Below the pieces are notes generated by a model. That model was not told the origin of the DNA, made no database searches, and worked only from the letters and a program-made list of their open reading frames with translations. A stretch of 64,000 nt of DNA from Rathayibacter sp. VKM Ac-2759. Its GTDB lineage: Bacteria; Actinomycetota; Actinomycetes; Actinomycetales; Microbacteriaceae. Made by a program: the position numbers and the translations under genes. Positions 16,324 to 24,221 of this stretch are shown here, in pieces. The stretch is taken from positions 3,472,001-3,536,000 of the forward strand of contig NZ_CP047176.1 of the NCBI RefSeq assembly GCF_009834225.1, read 5' to 3'. Within the stretch, counting starts at the first letter, position 1, and each line of letters starts with the position of its first letter.

Positions 16324-16722
16324 ATGCGCAGACTCCTCCTCGGACTCCTGACCAACGCCGTCGCGATCTGGCTGACCACGCTGGTCGTATCCGGCGTCCG
16401 CGTGGATCCGTACGAGGAGGGGGCGACCGCCGCGATCCTCACGTACCTCCTGGTCGCCGTGATCTTCGGAGTCGTCAACGCAGTGGTCGGCGGCGTGGTG
16501 CGCGTGGTCGCGTTCCCCCTGTACATCCTCACGCTCGGCCTGGTCGCCTTCCTCGTCAACGGGCTCCTCCTGCTGCTGACCGCGTGGGTCAGCGGGCTCT
16601 TCGGCTTCGGTCTCGTCGTCGACGGCTTCTGGTGGGGCGTGCTCGGCGCCCTCGTGCTCGCGATCGTCAACTGGTTCATCGGGCTGCTCGTCCGGCCGTT
16701 CCTCGGGCGTCGCGAGGACTGA
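16324..16722 (+). CDS. Phage-holin-family-like small membrane protein (YvlD type)
   Basis: 132 residues with four hydrophobic segments (about 5-25, 35-58, 62-85 and 98-125). It ends in the family-like IVNWFIGLLVRPFLGRR. This matches the YvlD/PF04020-type membrane proteins often annotated as holin superfamily IV. No phage genes are nearby, so a housekeeping envelope role is more likely than lysis. Start ATG 16324. Its last 47 bases overlap the end of the convergent hydrolase gene. Confidence 0.8.
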   Translation: MRRLLLGLLTNAVAIWLTTLVVSGVRVDPYEEGATAAILTYLLVAVIFGVVNAVVGGVVRVVAFPLYILTLGLVAFLVNGLLLLLTAWVSGLFGFGLVVDGFWWGVLGALVLAIVNWFIGLLVRPFLGRRED

Positions 16723-18163
16723 CCGGCACCGTCGTCAGCCGCATCGCGACCCTCGAGTCGGGTGCCGCGCGCCAGAGTCCGAACAGAGCGGCACCGGTGG
16801 CGGCGAGCCGCGGCTCGGCGTCGAGCGCCTGCGCCGTCGCCACGTAGGAGTCGAGCGCGTGCGCCGGCACGGCCCCCTCCTGCAGCGTCGAGTCTGGTGA
16901 ATCGCGCTCGACGACGATCACCCCGGGCTCCTGGGCGGCGGTGCGGCCGAACCCGCTCAGCGCGGGAACGAGGTCGTCGGAGTGCTCGATCGACACCGAG
17001 CGCGTGCCGCTGGGCAGATCGAGACCGCGGATCGGACTGCCGAACGCGACCACGTCGTGCACGTCGTAGCGCCCCGACTGCGCGACCCGGAGCGCGACGA
17101 GCCCGCCCTGGGAGTGCGCCGCGATCGTCACCGGGGCGCCGTCGGGGATCCCCGCCGCCTCCATCGCCGCGAGCGTCCCCGCGACCGACGCCGAGCCTCC
17201 GCCGCTCATCGCCTTCAGGTTCGACGCGGCACCGAACGCCTGCTCGGGGTCGCTGCTCCAGTCGGTCGTCCCCGAGACCGTCACCAGCCACTCCTCGCCG
17301 AAGCGCTCGATCACCACCTGGGGCCCGTCGGGGTCGCTCGGCGGGATGCGGCCGGCCAGCTCGCCCCAGCTCGCGGGCGGCGTGGCCGCCGACCCCAGCC
17401 GGACCGGGGGCGGATCGACCGACTCGACGCGCACCCGGCGCTCCCCCGGCGCCGGGATCGCGCCGAAGAGGGTCGCGAGGACCACGAGCACGCCCGCCGC
17501 CGAGCTCACGCCGCCGCCGATCACCTCGTCGGCGGGGCGTCCCCCGAGGGCGGCGCTGACCGGCGGCGGCAGCAGCAGGACGCCGATCTCCGTGCCGAGC
17601 CCGATCCCCGAGATCATCGCGCGCAGGCCCTCGACGACGAGCGGATCGCCGAGCAGCGCGCGCACGAGCTCCTCCTTCTCGGCGGAGAGCTCGGCGCGGG
17701 CGCCGTCCTCGCCCGCCAGCACGCGCACCGCGGCGCCGATCGAGCCGAACACCGCCTCGGCCGTCGCCCCGACCAGCACCGCGGCGTCCTCGCGCGCGCC
17801 GGGCACACGGCGGGCGAACGACTCCGCCGCCCGGAGGCCGGAGCTCACGACGGCGACGAGCGGCGCCACGCGGCCGGGGATGAGGACCGGCCGCTCCTCG
17901 AGCCCCTCCTCCGCCCGCGTGTACGCCGACGCGGCCTCGCCCAGCGCGTCGCGCAGCAGCACCGCCTCGGCCTCGAGCCCGTGCAGGCGCCGGGCGAGCA
18001 TCTCGAGCTCGCCGGCGCGCTCAGGAGCGGCGGAGGCGACGGCGGGAGCCGCCCGCGCCGCGGCACCCGTGCACTCGCCGAGGCCACGGAGCACCGCCTC
18101 GAGCGCCCTCCGTCGCTCGTCCAGCTCGCCGGTGTCGACGCGGCTGAGCAGGGCCGCCCTCAC
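16676..18163 (-). CDS. Lipase-like alpha/beta hydrolase with helical WXG-like N-terminus
   Basis: A 495-residue protein. Residues 1-100 are Ala/Glu/Arg-rich helices without a signal peptide. The middle (about 125-240) has hydrophobic stretches, including GLGTEIGVLLLPPPV and GVLVVLATLFGA. The C-terminal part is an alpha/beta hydrolase with nucleophile Ser351 in AAHSQGG, preceded by the VTVSGTTDWSSDP block and followed by AFGSPIRGLDLP and EHSDDLVP. GTG start at 18163 overlaps the stop of a 75-residue WXG-like gene. This pairing resembles type VII secretion effectors, but no secretion machinery is in the window. Substrate unknown. Confidence 0.7.
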   Translation of the reverse strand: MRAALLSRVDTGELDERRRALEAVLRGLGECTGAAARAAPAVASAAPERAGELEMLARRLHGLEAEAVLLRDALGEAASAYTRAEEGLEERPVLIPGRVAPLVAVVSSGLRAAESFARRVPGAREDAAVLVGATAEAVFGSIGAAVRVLAGEDGARAELSAEKEELVRALLGDPLVVEGLRAMISGIGLGTEIGVLLLPPPVSAALGGRPADEVIGGGVSSAAGVLVVLATLFGAIPAPGERRVRVESVDPPPVRLGSAATPPASWGELAGRIPPSDPDGPQVVIERFGEEWLVTVSGTTDWSSDPEQAFGAASNLKAMSGGGSASVAGTLAAMEAAGIPDGAPVTIAAHSQGGLVALRVAQSGRYDVHDVVAFGSPIRGLDLPSGTRSVSIEHSDDLVPALSGFGRTAAQEPGVIVVERDSPDSTLQEGAVPAHALDSYVATAQALDAEPRLAATGAALFGLWRAAPDSRVAMRLTTVPVSPRDARGTAGRAAR

Positions 18164-18387
18164 CGCGCACCCCCGCCCATCAGGCCCCGCGCCGCGCCCT
18201 CGGCGACCGCGAGCCCCGCGAGGAGCTCGCTCGCCCGTTCCGCGAATCCGCGCGCCGCGTCGTCCTCCCAGTCGGCGTCCGGCAGGAGGCCCGCCGCCGC
18301 CGCACGGACCCCGCCGATCCCCTCGGCGAGCGCGGTCAACTCCGCGCTCGGCCACGCCGTCGCCCCCGCCGGCTGCTCGATCACCAT
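18160..18387 (-). CDS. Small WXG100-like helical protein
   Basis: 75 residues, almost all helix-forming. It holds W40 followed by EDDAARGF, the spacing of the turn in WXG100/ESAT-6-like proteins. ATG 18387 chosen; GTG 18393 is a close alternative. It is translationally coupled (GTGA) to the lipase-like hydrolase, so the two probably form a complex. A chaperone or co-export role is inferred from the family resemblance only. Confidence 0.55.
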   Translation of the reverse strand: MVIEQPAGATAWPSAELTALAEGIGGVRAAAAGLLPDADWEDDAARGFAERASELLAGLAVAEGAARGLMGGGAR

Positions 18388-18507
18388 CCGCACCGCCTCC
18401 GTTCCGTCCTCGTCCGGGCCAGCTTCGACGGGAAGCGCCGGGCCGCGGGGCCGCCTCCGCCCGACCCGTGGACAGCGGCCGGATCGGCCGGGTGTGGAGG
18501 AGCCGCG

Positions 18508-19134
18508 GTGCGCCACAATGGGCGGGTGACCCCCCGCTCCTCGACGCCCTCGGCCTTCGCCGTGTGCTTCGTCTGCACCGGCAACATCTGCCGGTCCCCG
18601 ATGGCCGAGGTGGTGCTGCGGTCCCTCGCGGAGCGCGCGGGGCTCGCCTCCGTCATCGAGATCAGCTCGGCCGGGACGGGCGAGTGGCACCTCGGCGAGC
18701 ACGCCGACCACCGCGCGCTCGACGCGCTCGAGCGGCGCGGCCTCGACGGCGGCCTGCACCGCGCGCAGCTCTTCGACCCCGCCCGCTTCGACGAGTTCGA
18801 CCTCGTCGTCGCGCTCGACCACGGCCACGAGCGGGCGCTGCGCTCGTGGGCGCGCACCGATACGGACCGGCAGAAGGTGCGCCGCCTGCTCGCCTTCGAG
18901 CCGTCGCTGTCGCCGCAGGGCGACGTCCCCGACCCCTACTATTCCGATGCGGCGGCGTTCGACCAGGTGCTCTCGCTCATCGAGAGCGCGTGCCGGTCGC
19001 TCTTCGCCCAGATCGAACCGGGGCTGCGCGGCAATCGCGCGACCCGCCCCGACTCCCCCGACGCGCGCTCCGCCGCCGTCGCCGGCTCCGCGGCCCGCGC
19101 GGACCACCGTCACCCGGAAGGCCCCACCGCATGA
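18508..19134 (+). CDS. Low-molecular-weight protein-tyrosine phosphatase
   Basis: A 208-residue cytoplasmic phosphatase. The P-loop CTGNICRS (nucleophile Cys23, Arg29) sits near the N-terminus and the general-acid loop DVPDPYY near residue 140. The last 40 residues are an Ala/Arg-rich tail not usual for the family. GTG 18508 has a perfectly spaced GGAGG (18496-18500); GTG 18526 is the shorter alternative. It overlaps purB (ATGA). LMW-PTPs often dephosphorylate tyrosine kinases of exopolysaccharide chain-length control, and two polysaccharide loci lie in this window. No such kinase is visible here. Confidence 0.88.
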   Translation: MRHNGRVTPRSSTPSAFAVCFVCTGNICRSPMAEVVLRSLAERAGLASVIEISSAGTGEWHLGEHADHRALDALERRGLDGGLHRAQLFDPARFDEFDLVVALDHGHERALRSWARTDTDRQKVRRLLAFEPSLSPQGDVPDPYYSDAAAFDQVLSLIESACRSLFAQIEPGLRGNRATRPDSPDARSAAVAGSAARADHRHPEGPTA

Positions 19135-20513
19135 CCTCGCTCCCCACCCAGCCGCTGAGCCCCCTCGACGGCCGGTACAGCGGCGCCGTCTCGTCGCTCG
19201 GCGAGTACCTCTCCGAGGCCGGCCTCAACCGCGCGCGCGTGCACGTCGAGGTCGAGTGGCTGCTCGCCCTCACCGACCGGAGGCTCTTCGGCTCCGAGCC
19301 GGTCGACGCCGCCACCGCCGAGGAGCTGCGCCGCCGCGCCCGCGACTTCGGCCAGGCCGAGATCGACGAGCTCGCGACCCTCGAGGCCCGCACCCGCCAC
19401 GACGTGAAGGCCGTCGAGTACCTCGTGCGCCACTGGCTCGCCGACCTCGGGCTCGACCGCATCGCCGAGCTGACCCACTTCGCCGCCACCAGCGAGGACA
19501 TCAACAACCTCTCCTACGCGATCGTGGTGCGGCAGGCGGTCGGCGAGATCTGGCTGCCGAAGCTCCGCTCGGTCGTCGACTCCCTGCGCGGGCTCGCCGT
19601 CCGCTACCGCGACGAGGCGATGCTGAGCCGCACCCACGGCCAGCCCGCGACGCCCACCACGATGGGCAAGGAGTTCGCCGTCTACGCGTTCCGGCTCGAG
19701 CGGGTCATCACGCAGATCGAGGCGACGGAGTACCTGGGCAAGTTCAGCGGAGCGACCGGCACGTTCGCGGCGCACCTCGCGGCCGACCCGGACACCGACT
19801 GGCCGGCGCTGGCCGCCGAGTTCGTCTCGTCCCTCGGCCTCGTCTTCAACCCGCTGACGACGCAGATCGAGTCGCACGACTGGCAGGCCGAGCTCTACGG
19901 CAGGGCGGCGCACGCGAACCGGATCCTGCACAACATCTGCACCGACGTCTGGACCTACATCTCGCTCGGCTACTTCCGGCAGATCCCGCAGGCGGGGGCG
20001 ACCGGCTCGTCGACCATGCCGCACAAGATCAACCCGATCCGCTTCGAGAACGCCGAGGCCAACCTCGAGCTCTCGAGCGCCCTGCTCGACTCGCTCGGTC
20101 AGACCCTGGTCACCTCGCGGCTGCAGCGCGACCTCACCGACTCGACGACCCAGCGCAACATCGGAGTCGCGTTCGGCCACTCCCTCCTCGCACTCGACAA
20201 CATCGCGCGCGGCCTGCTCGAGATCGACCTCGACCCGAAGGCCCTCGCCGCCGATCTCGACACCAACTGGGAGGTGCTCGCCGAGGCGATCCAGACCGTG
20301 ATCCGCGCCGAGGTGGTCGCCGGCCGCTCCGACATCACCGACCCGTACGCGCTGCTCAAGGACCTCACCCGCGGCAAGCGCCTCGGTGCCGAGGACCTCG
20401 CCGCGTTCGTCGGCTCGCTCGACATCGGCGAGGCCGCGCGGGAACGGCTGCTCGCACTGACCCCCGCCGCGTACACGGGCGTCGCCTCCGCCCTGGTGGA
20501 CCGCCTGCCCTGA
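19131..20513 (+). CDS. purB: Adenylosuccinate lyase
   Basis: A 460-residue enzyme of purine synthesis. It cleaves SAICAR to AICAR and adenylosuccinate to AMP, releasing fumarate. The fumarase/aspartase signature GSSTMPHKINPI is at about 294-305, with the TSEDINN block and RTHGQPATPTTMGKE upstream. The N-terminus MTSLPTQPLSPLDGRYS is that of the longer E. coli-type PurB. The start overlaps the phosphatase stop (ATGA), giving an unexpected two-gene unit. No purine-operon partners are adjacent. Confidence 0.95.
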   Translation: MTSLPTQPLSPLDGRYSGAVSSLGEYLSEAGLNRARVHVEVEWLLALTDRRLFGSEPVDAATAEELRRRARDFGQAEIDELATLEARTRHDVKAVEYLVRHWLADLGLDRIAELTHFAATSEDINNLSYAIVVRQAVGEIWLPKLRSVVDSLRGLAVRYRDEAMLSRTHGQPATPTTMGKEFAVYAFRLERVITQIEATEYLGKFSGATGTFAAHLAADPDTDWPALAAEFVSSLGLVFNPLTTQIESHDWQAELYGRAAHANRILHNICTDVWTYISLGYFRQIPQAGATGSSTMPHKINPIRFENAEANLELSSALLDSLGQTLVTSRLQRDLTDSTTQRNIGVAFGHSLLALDNIARGLLEIDLDPKALAADLDTNWEVLAEAIQTVIRAEVVAGRSDITDPYALLKDLTRGKRLGAEDLAAFVGSLDIGEAARERLLALTPAAYTGVASALVDRLP

Positions 20514-20565
20514 CCCGCTCCTGCCACGAGGACGCGGTGTCGGAGGTCGCGCGTAGCGTCGGAGG

Positions 20566-21111
20566 ATGAGCGGCTGCGCGATCGACGGGTGCCGGGCGGG
20601 CGCCGACGCGCGCGCACCGCTCCCCCTCTGCCCGGGGCATCTCGAGCTCGCGCACGACTGGGTCGCCCGCGAGAGCGGCGTGGTCGACGCCCTGCCGTCG
20701 CCGTGCCCCGTCTGCGGCTCGCGGCTCGGCGTCCACCTCCCCTCCGCGTGGCTCTGCGCCGCGTGCGAGTGGCGGTTCGGCGACGTGCCCGACGGCGAGC
20801 TCGCGCCGCCGCGGATCGACGTCGTCTACTACATCCGCTTCGGCGAGCGCATCAAGATCGGCACCAGCGGCAACCCGCGCCAGCGCCTGCACCGGCTGCG
20901 GCACGAGGAGCTGCTCGCCTTCGAGCGGGGCGGCCGCGCGCTCGAGCAGCACCGGCACGCGCAGTTCGCCGCCGAGCGGCTCGAGCGCACGGAGTGGTTC
21001 ACCAGGAGCCCCGCGCTCGACCGCCACATCGAGGCGGTCGCCGCCGGCGAACCCGACCCGTGGGCGCTGCACCGCCGCTGGTGGAGCGAGGCGCTCGCCC
21101 TGCGCACCTGA
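20566..21111 (+). CDS. Zinc-ribbon protein with GIY-YIG-like nuclease domain
   Basis: 181 residues. The N-terminal half has cysteine pairs CPVCGSRLG and CAACEW with an earlier CAIDGC and CPGHLE, so one or two zinc ribbons are likely. The C-terminal half, starting YYIRFGERIKIGTSGNPRQRL and ending ERTEWF, matches the T5orf172/MUG113 branch of the GIY-YIG nuclease superfamily. DNA binding and cleavage are inferred. It is convergent with a second zinc-ribbon nuclease at 21165. Its stop falls inside a tandem 17-base repeat. Confidence 0.75.
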   Translation: MSGCAIDGCRAGADARAPLPLCPGHLELAHDWVARESGVVDALPSPCPVCGSRLGVHLPSAWLCAACEWRFGDVPDGELAPPRIDVVYYIRFGERIKIGTSGNPRQRLHRLRHEELLAFERGGRALEQHRHAQFAAERLERTEWFTRSPALDRHIEAVAAGEPDPWALHRRWWSEALALRT

Positions 21112-21167
21112 GGGCCCTGCGCACCTGAGGCCCGTGCACCCGAGCCGTCAGTGCACCCGAGCCGTCA
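21097..21167. repeat. Two adjacent 17-base tandem duplications across convergent gene ends
   Basis: GCCCTGCGCACCTGAGG occurs at 21097-21113 and again at 21114-21130. Three bases later GTGCACCCGAGCCGTCA occurs at 21134-21150 and again at 21151-21167. All copies are exact. The first pair contains the stop of the plus-strand gene; the last copy supplies the stop of the minus-strand gene. Confidence 0.9.
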
Positions 21168-21992
21168 GCGGGTCCAGGAGGCGACCAGCAGGTCTCCCCG
21201 GATCAGCCGCAGCTCCTCGAGCACCCGGTCGACCACGGCGGCCGAGACCCCCGAGGCGGTCACGTCGTGCGGTCCGAGCGGCAGGAGGCGGCCGGTGCGG
21301 ATCCGCACGACCTCCCAGCCCGCCGACCGCAGCGCGCGGTCCTTCCGCCGGTCCGCCTCCTCGCGGCGGCCGACGTGCTCGAGGCCGTGCCGGCCCGTGG
21401 AGTCGTACTCGATCGCGACGCGCAGCTCGCCGAGGACGATGTCGGGCCACGCCTCCAGATGGTCGAAGAACGGCCGCCCGAGGCGGACCGCCGTGAACCC
21501 GGCCTCGAACTCGAGGCGCGCGGCGAGCATCGCCCGCAGCCGCGCCTCGACGGCCGAGGCGGGCGGAGGCGCGCACCGGCTCGCGAACGGCTCGCCGACG
21601 GGGAGCTCGGGCGTCTTCGCGCAGATCCGCGGCCCCCTGGCGGGTCTGCTCGGCGGCGCGTCGCTCTGCGGCGCCCGCGGGGTCCGCGGCTGGGCGAGCG
21701 CCGCGCACTCGGGGCACCAGGAGGAGCGGCGTCGCTCGCGGCCGGGACGGTGGCGCTGCTCGTCGGGAGTCGCGACGAAGAGGTGTCCGGAGTCGCAGAG
21801 CCAGCAGAGGTAGACATCGGCCGCCGGCGGGATCTGGCTCAGCACGATGCCGTCGTTGTACTCGGGCCGGTACTGCCGCACCAGCACGGGGAACGACGAC
21901 CACGCCTCGCGGTACCGCCCGACCTCGTAGGGCACGTCGACTCCTCGCGAGAACCGCCGCCGCTCCCACCACCGCCCGATCGCCTCCGCCAT
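21165..21992 (-). CDS. Zinc-ribbon protein with Vsr/DUF559-like PD-(D/E)XK nuclease domain
   Basis: 275 residues. The N-terminal third resembles the 'probable zinc-ribbon' fold: a YRPEYNDGI block, WLCDSGHLF, then WCPECA. A variable Pro-rich stretch follows. The C-terminal domain has IEYDSTGRHG and EADRRKDRALRSAGWEVVRIR, the pattern of Vsr/DUF559-type restriction-fold endonucleases (catalytic Asp in EYD, helix with Arg/Lys-Asp-Arg). ATG 21992 was preferred to an upstream start that would add 17 poorly conserved-looking residues. The role (repair, defence or mobile-element relic) cannot be told. Confidence 0.75.
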   Translation of the reverse strand: MAEAIGRWWERRRFSRGVDVPYEVGRYREAWSSFPVLVRQYRPEYNDGIVLSQIPPAADVYLCWLCDSGHLFVATPDEQRHRPGRERRRSSWCPECAALAQPRTPRAPQSDAPPSRPARGPRICAKTPELPVGEPFASRCAPPPASAVEARLRAMLAARLEFEAGFTAVRLGRPFFDHLEAWPDIVLGELRVAIEYDSTGRHGLEHVGRREEADRRKDRALRSAGWEVVRIRTGRLLPLGPHDVTASGVSAAVVDRVLEELRLIRGDLLVASWTR

Positions 21993-22060
21993 CCCCGCAC
22001 CGTACGTCCGACCACCGACGCCCGCCGAGGGACGAGGCCGCACACCTCGCCTCCGGCACT

Positions 22061-22102
22061 GGTGGATCTCGATACGCCCGCTGCGCGGGCTACTCGATCA
22101 GC
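22061..22102. repeat. Actinobacterial palindromic intergenic repeat
   Basis: A sequence reading GGATCTCGATACGCCCGCT and onward through GGGCTACTCGATCAGC. The core GCCCGC-TGC-GCGGGC folds into a perfect stem, flanked by TCGATA/TACTCGA. I recognise this 'ctcgatacgcccgctgcgcgggctactcgat' type as a dispersed repeat in Micrococcales genomes. Only one copy is seen here. Confidence 0.65.
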
Positions 22103-22346
22103 AAGTAGCCGCACACCGTCGATCGCGGTTGCGCTGTCATCGAGGGAACCCCGAACCGTCGAGGGAGACCGGGTTTCCAGGCGGCCTCGACGCTCCGCGG
22201 TTCCCTGGCTGCCGCCACGAGGCCCAGGCCCGACCTGCCGCGCAAGCCGGCCCCACGAGCGCATCGCGGAATCGCGTGCCAAGCGATTCCGCGCAGCGGA
22301 CGCAGGACGCTCTACGACACCCGGCCACCTGCACGAGCCGACCGCG
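22103..22346. other. Non-coding stretch with nested palindromes
   Basis: No convincing gene in these 244 bases. Perfect inverted repeats include GCGGAATCGC/GCGATTCCGC (22266-22292, 7-base loop) and AGGGAACC/GGTTCCCT (starting near 22143 and 22197). Together with the repeat at 22061 and the terminator at 22347 it forms a structured intergenic region of about 300 bases. Confidence 0.5.
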
Positions 22347-22373
22347 GGACAGGGCGGCGATGCCGCCCTGTCC
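22347..22373 (-). terminator. Terminator of the two-gene membrane-protein unit
   Basis: GGACAGGGCGGC (22347-22358) and GCCGCCCTGTCC (22362-22373) form a perfect 12-base stem with a 3-base loop. It begins at the TAG stop (22373-22375) of the minus-strand gene. No T-run, as is common in high-GC actinobacteria. Confidence 0.75.
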
Positions 22374-22666
22374 TAATGAGCGGAGTCCTGCTCGTCGAGG
22401 TCGGCGATCTCGGCGTCGTCGGGCTTGAAGGTCAGCGAGAACATCGCGATGGCGACGAGGACGACGATGAACGCGACTCCGAACGAGACGGCGGCCACCA
22501 CCGGCTCGCGGGTCGACAGCAGCACGACGAGGCCCACGAACGCCGCCATGCCGGCCGAGAACCCGATGAGCTCGAGGGGGCGGAGGCGGTCCTTGCGGGT
22601 CGGCTGGAAGGTGCGCGGCGTGAAGTCGTCGGGCTGGCCTTCGGGGGTCTGGCCTTCGGCGGTCAT
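22373..22666 (-). CDS. Small two-helix membrane protein, unknown function
   Basis: 97 residues: a polar N-terminus (MTAEGQTPEGQPDDFTPR), two hydrophobic segments (about 33-50 and 56-78), and an acidic tail DDAEIADLDEQDSAH. No family recognised. Overlaps the upstream HdeD-like gene (ATGA), so the two are made together. The function may relate to the envelope. Confidence 0.75.
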   Translation of the reverse strand: MTAEGQTPEGQPDDFTPRTFQPTRKDRLRPLELIGFSAGMAAFVGLVVLLSTREPVVAAVSFGVAFIVVLVAIAMFSLTFKPDDAEIADLDEQDSAH

Positions 22667-23250
22667 CGGTCTCCTCCGGTGGTCGGTGTCGAGGTGTCGA
22701 CGGCATCGGCACCGGCGGCCCACTTGAGAGAGAACGCGGCGATCGCGAGGTAGACGCCGACCATCACGGCGTAGGCGCCGAGCAGCCCGACCGTGACGAC
22801 CGGGTGCGGCGGGAGCAGGGCGAACGCGGCGCCGAGCAGCACGGTCCCGGCGCCGACGACGACCGCGTCGCGGGCGGCGAGGCCCTGCCCGCGGCGTCCG
22901 CTGGTGATCTCGAGCGAGCCCGAGACCAGGGCCCAGCCGGCGACGAGGGCGACGAAGAGCATCAGGGTGGCGACGGGCAGGGCCACGAGGGCCAGGACCC
23001 CGGCGAGCAGCGTGACGCCCGCCGAGACGACGGCGGGCCGCTTCCCGCGGTCGTCGCCTGCTCGGAGCGCGCGCAGGAGCGAGACGGCGCCGGTCGCGAG
23101 GGCGAATCCGGCGAAGACCGCGAGCCCGAACGCCGGGCTGTGGTCGGGGGAGAAGGTGACCACGCATCCGGCGGCCGCGGCGACCGCGGCGCGCGCGAGC
23201 GCGAGGGTCCAGGAGCTGGCCCGTTCGGCGGTGTCGGCGGCGTGGGCCAC
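22663..23250 (-). CDS. HdeD/DUF308-like membrane protein
   Basis: 195 residues with about six hydrophobic segments, arranged in pairs as in HdeD-type (DUF308) proteins. SGSLEITSGRRG in the middle loop is typical. The GTG start at 23250 precedes an 18-residue cytoplasmic lead. HdeD in E. coli is linked to acid resistance at high cell density; here the role is unknown. It forms a two-gene unit with the small membrane protein downstream. Confidence 0.72.
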   Translation of the reverse strand: MAHAADTAERASSWTLALARAAVAAAAGCVVTFSPDHSPAFGLAVFAGFALATGAVSLLRALRAGDDRGKRPAVVSAGVTLLAGVLALVALPVATLMLFVALVAGWALVSGSLEITSGRRGQGLAARDAVVVGAGTVLLGAAFALLPPHPVVTVGLLGAYAVMVGVYLAIAAFSLKWAAGADAVDTSTPTTGGDR

Positions 23251-23657
23251 GGTCGAGCCTCTCTGGTGGTGCGGTGGGTCGGGGGTCGTGAGGGACCGAG
23301 CGACGCCGCCGGGTCCGTCGGCGCTGATCGCGCGATCCGGAGGCGGGGAGGGCCCTGCCGGGCCCGTCTGCTCCGCGGACTGTCCGATTTTACGCTCTCC
23401 GCGAGCCGCGGGGCGCTCCGGCGGCGCTCCGGCGCCCGATCCTCGGCGAGCCCGCAGCAATCCGCACCGTGTCGGTCCTGTTACCACAGGGTTACAACAC
23501 TGCGGCCTCCGGGGCCGCGGACTCGCCCTGTACGGGTGACGCTCGCTATCGTGGGTCCGTTCCCTTCCCCGTGCGATGCCCGCGCGCCCCCGCCCCCCGA
23601 CACAGGCGCTGAACGCACCCGCCGTTCTGCACGCCGCTCGAACCTGGAGTTGATGCC
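23251..23657. other. Intergenic region between divergent units
   Basis: About 400 bases separate the HdeD-like gene from the first polysaccharide gene, so promoters for both directions should be here. I see only weak candidates: a TAAAAT -10-like hexamer on the minus strand at 23392-23387, and a GTTACC-ACAG-GGTTAC repeat near 23477-23496. No gene is supported. Confidence 0.5.
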
Positions 23658-24221
23658 TTGAACGGACTGGATCTCGCGATACTCGCTCAGCGGGCCCGCG
23701 ATCTGGCCTTCAGCAAGCTCGTCGCCGGTGGCTTCCACCGGTTCGGGAAGGGCTCCCGCATCTGCCTTCCGTTCCGGATCGGAGCCGGTCAGGGCAGCCG
23801 CATCTCGATCGGCGAGAACGTCCTGATCAGTGCGAACTGCATGCTGATGGTCCCCTCCTCCGACGCTCCGACGCCGGCTCTGATCATCGGTGACCGCGTC
23901 CGGATGAACATGTCGGCGATCACGGCCGTGAAGAGCGTCATCATCGAGGACGGCGTCGGCATCGCGCGCGGCTGCTACATCTCGGACCACTCCCACGGCT
24001 TCTCCGACGCCGGCACCTTCGTCCGCGACCAGCCGATCGAGCGCATCGCTCCGGTGCGCATCGGCCGCGGCGCCTGGCTCGGCGAGAACGTCGTGATCAT
24101 GCCCGGCGTCACCGTCGGCCGCGGTGCGGTCATCGGAGCGAACGCCGTCGTCCGCGAGGACGTGCCCGACTACTCCGTCGCCGTCGGGGTCCCCGCGCGC
24201 GTCATCCGGACCTTCGCGTGA
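23658..24221 (+). CDS. Left-handed beta-helix acyltransferase (polysaccharide O-acetylation)
   Basis: 187 residues. The chain is mostly hexapeptide repeats (ISIGENVLISANC, IIEDGVGIARGC, VIMPGVTVGRGAVIGANAVV), with the catalytic His in SDHSHGFSD and a CoA-site ending VPARVIRTF. Likely adds acetyl to a sugar of the exopolysaccharide or its precursor in the cytoplasm. The TTG start at 23658 has GGAG 8 bases upstream and is the first residue before the helix. It opens a three-gene plus-strand unit; the next gene overlaps by GTGA. Confidence 0.85.
   Translation: MNGLDLAILAQRARDLAFSKLVAGGFHRFGKGSRICLPFRIGAGQGSRISIGENVLISANCMLMVPSSDAPTPALIIGDRVRMNMSAITAVKSVIIEDGVGIARGCYISDHSHGFSDAGTFVRDQPIERIAPVRIGRGAWLGENVVIMPGVTVGRGAVIGANAVVREDVPDYSVAVGVPARVIRTFA

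Noticed and set aside
16324..16722. Prophage hint from a holin-like protein
   Set aside because: No phage structural, integrase or lysin genes nearby; YvlD-type proteins are chromosomal.
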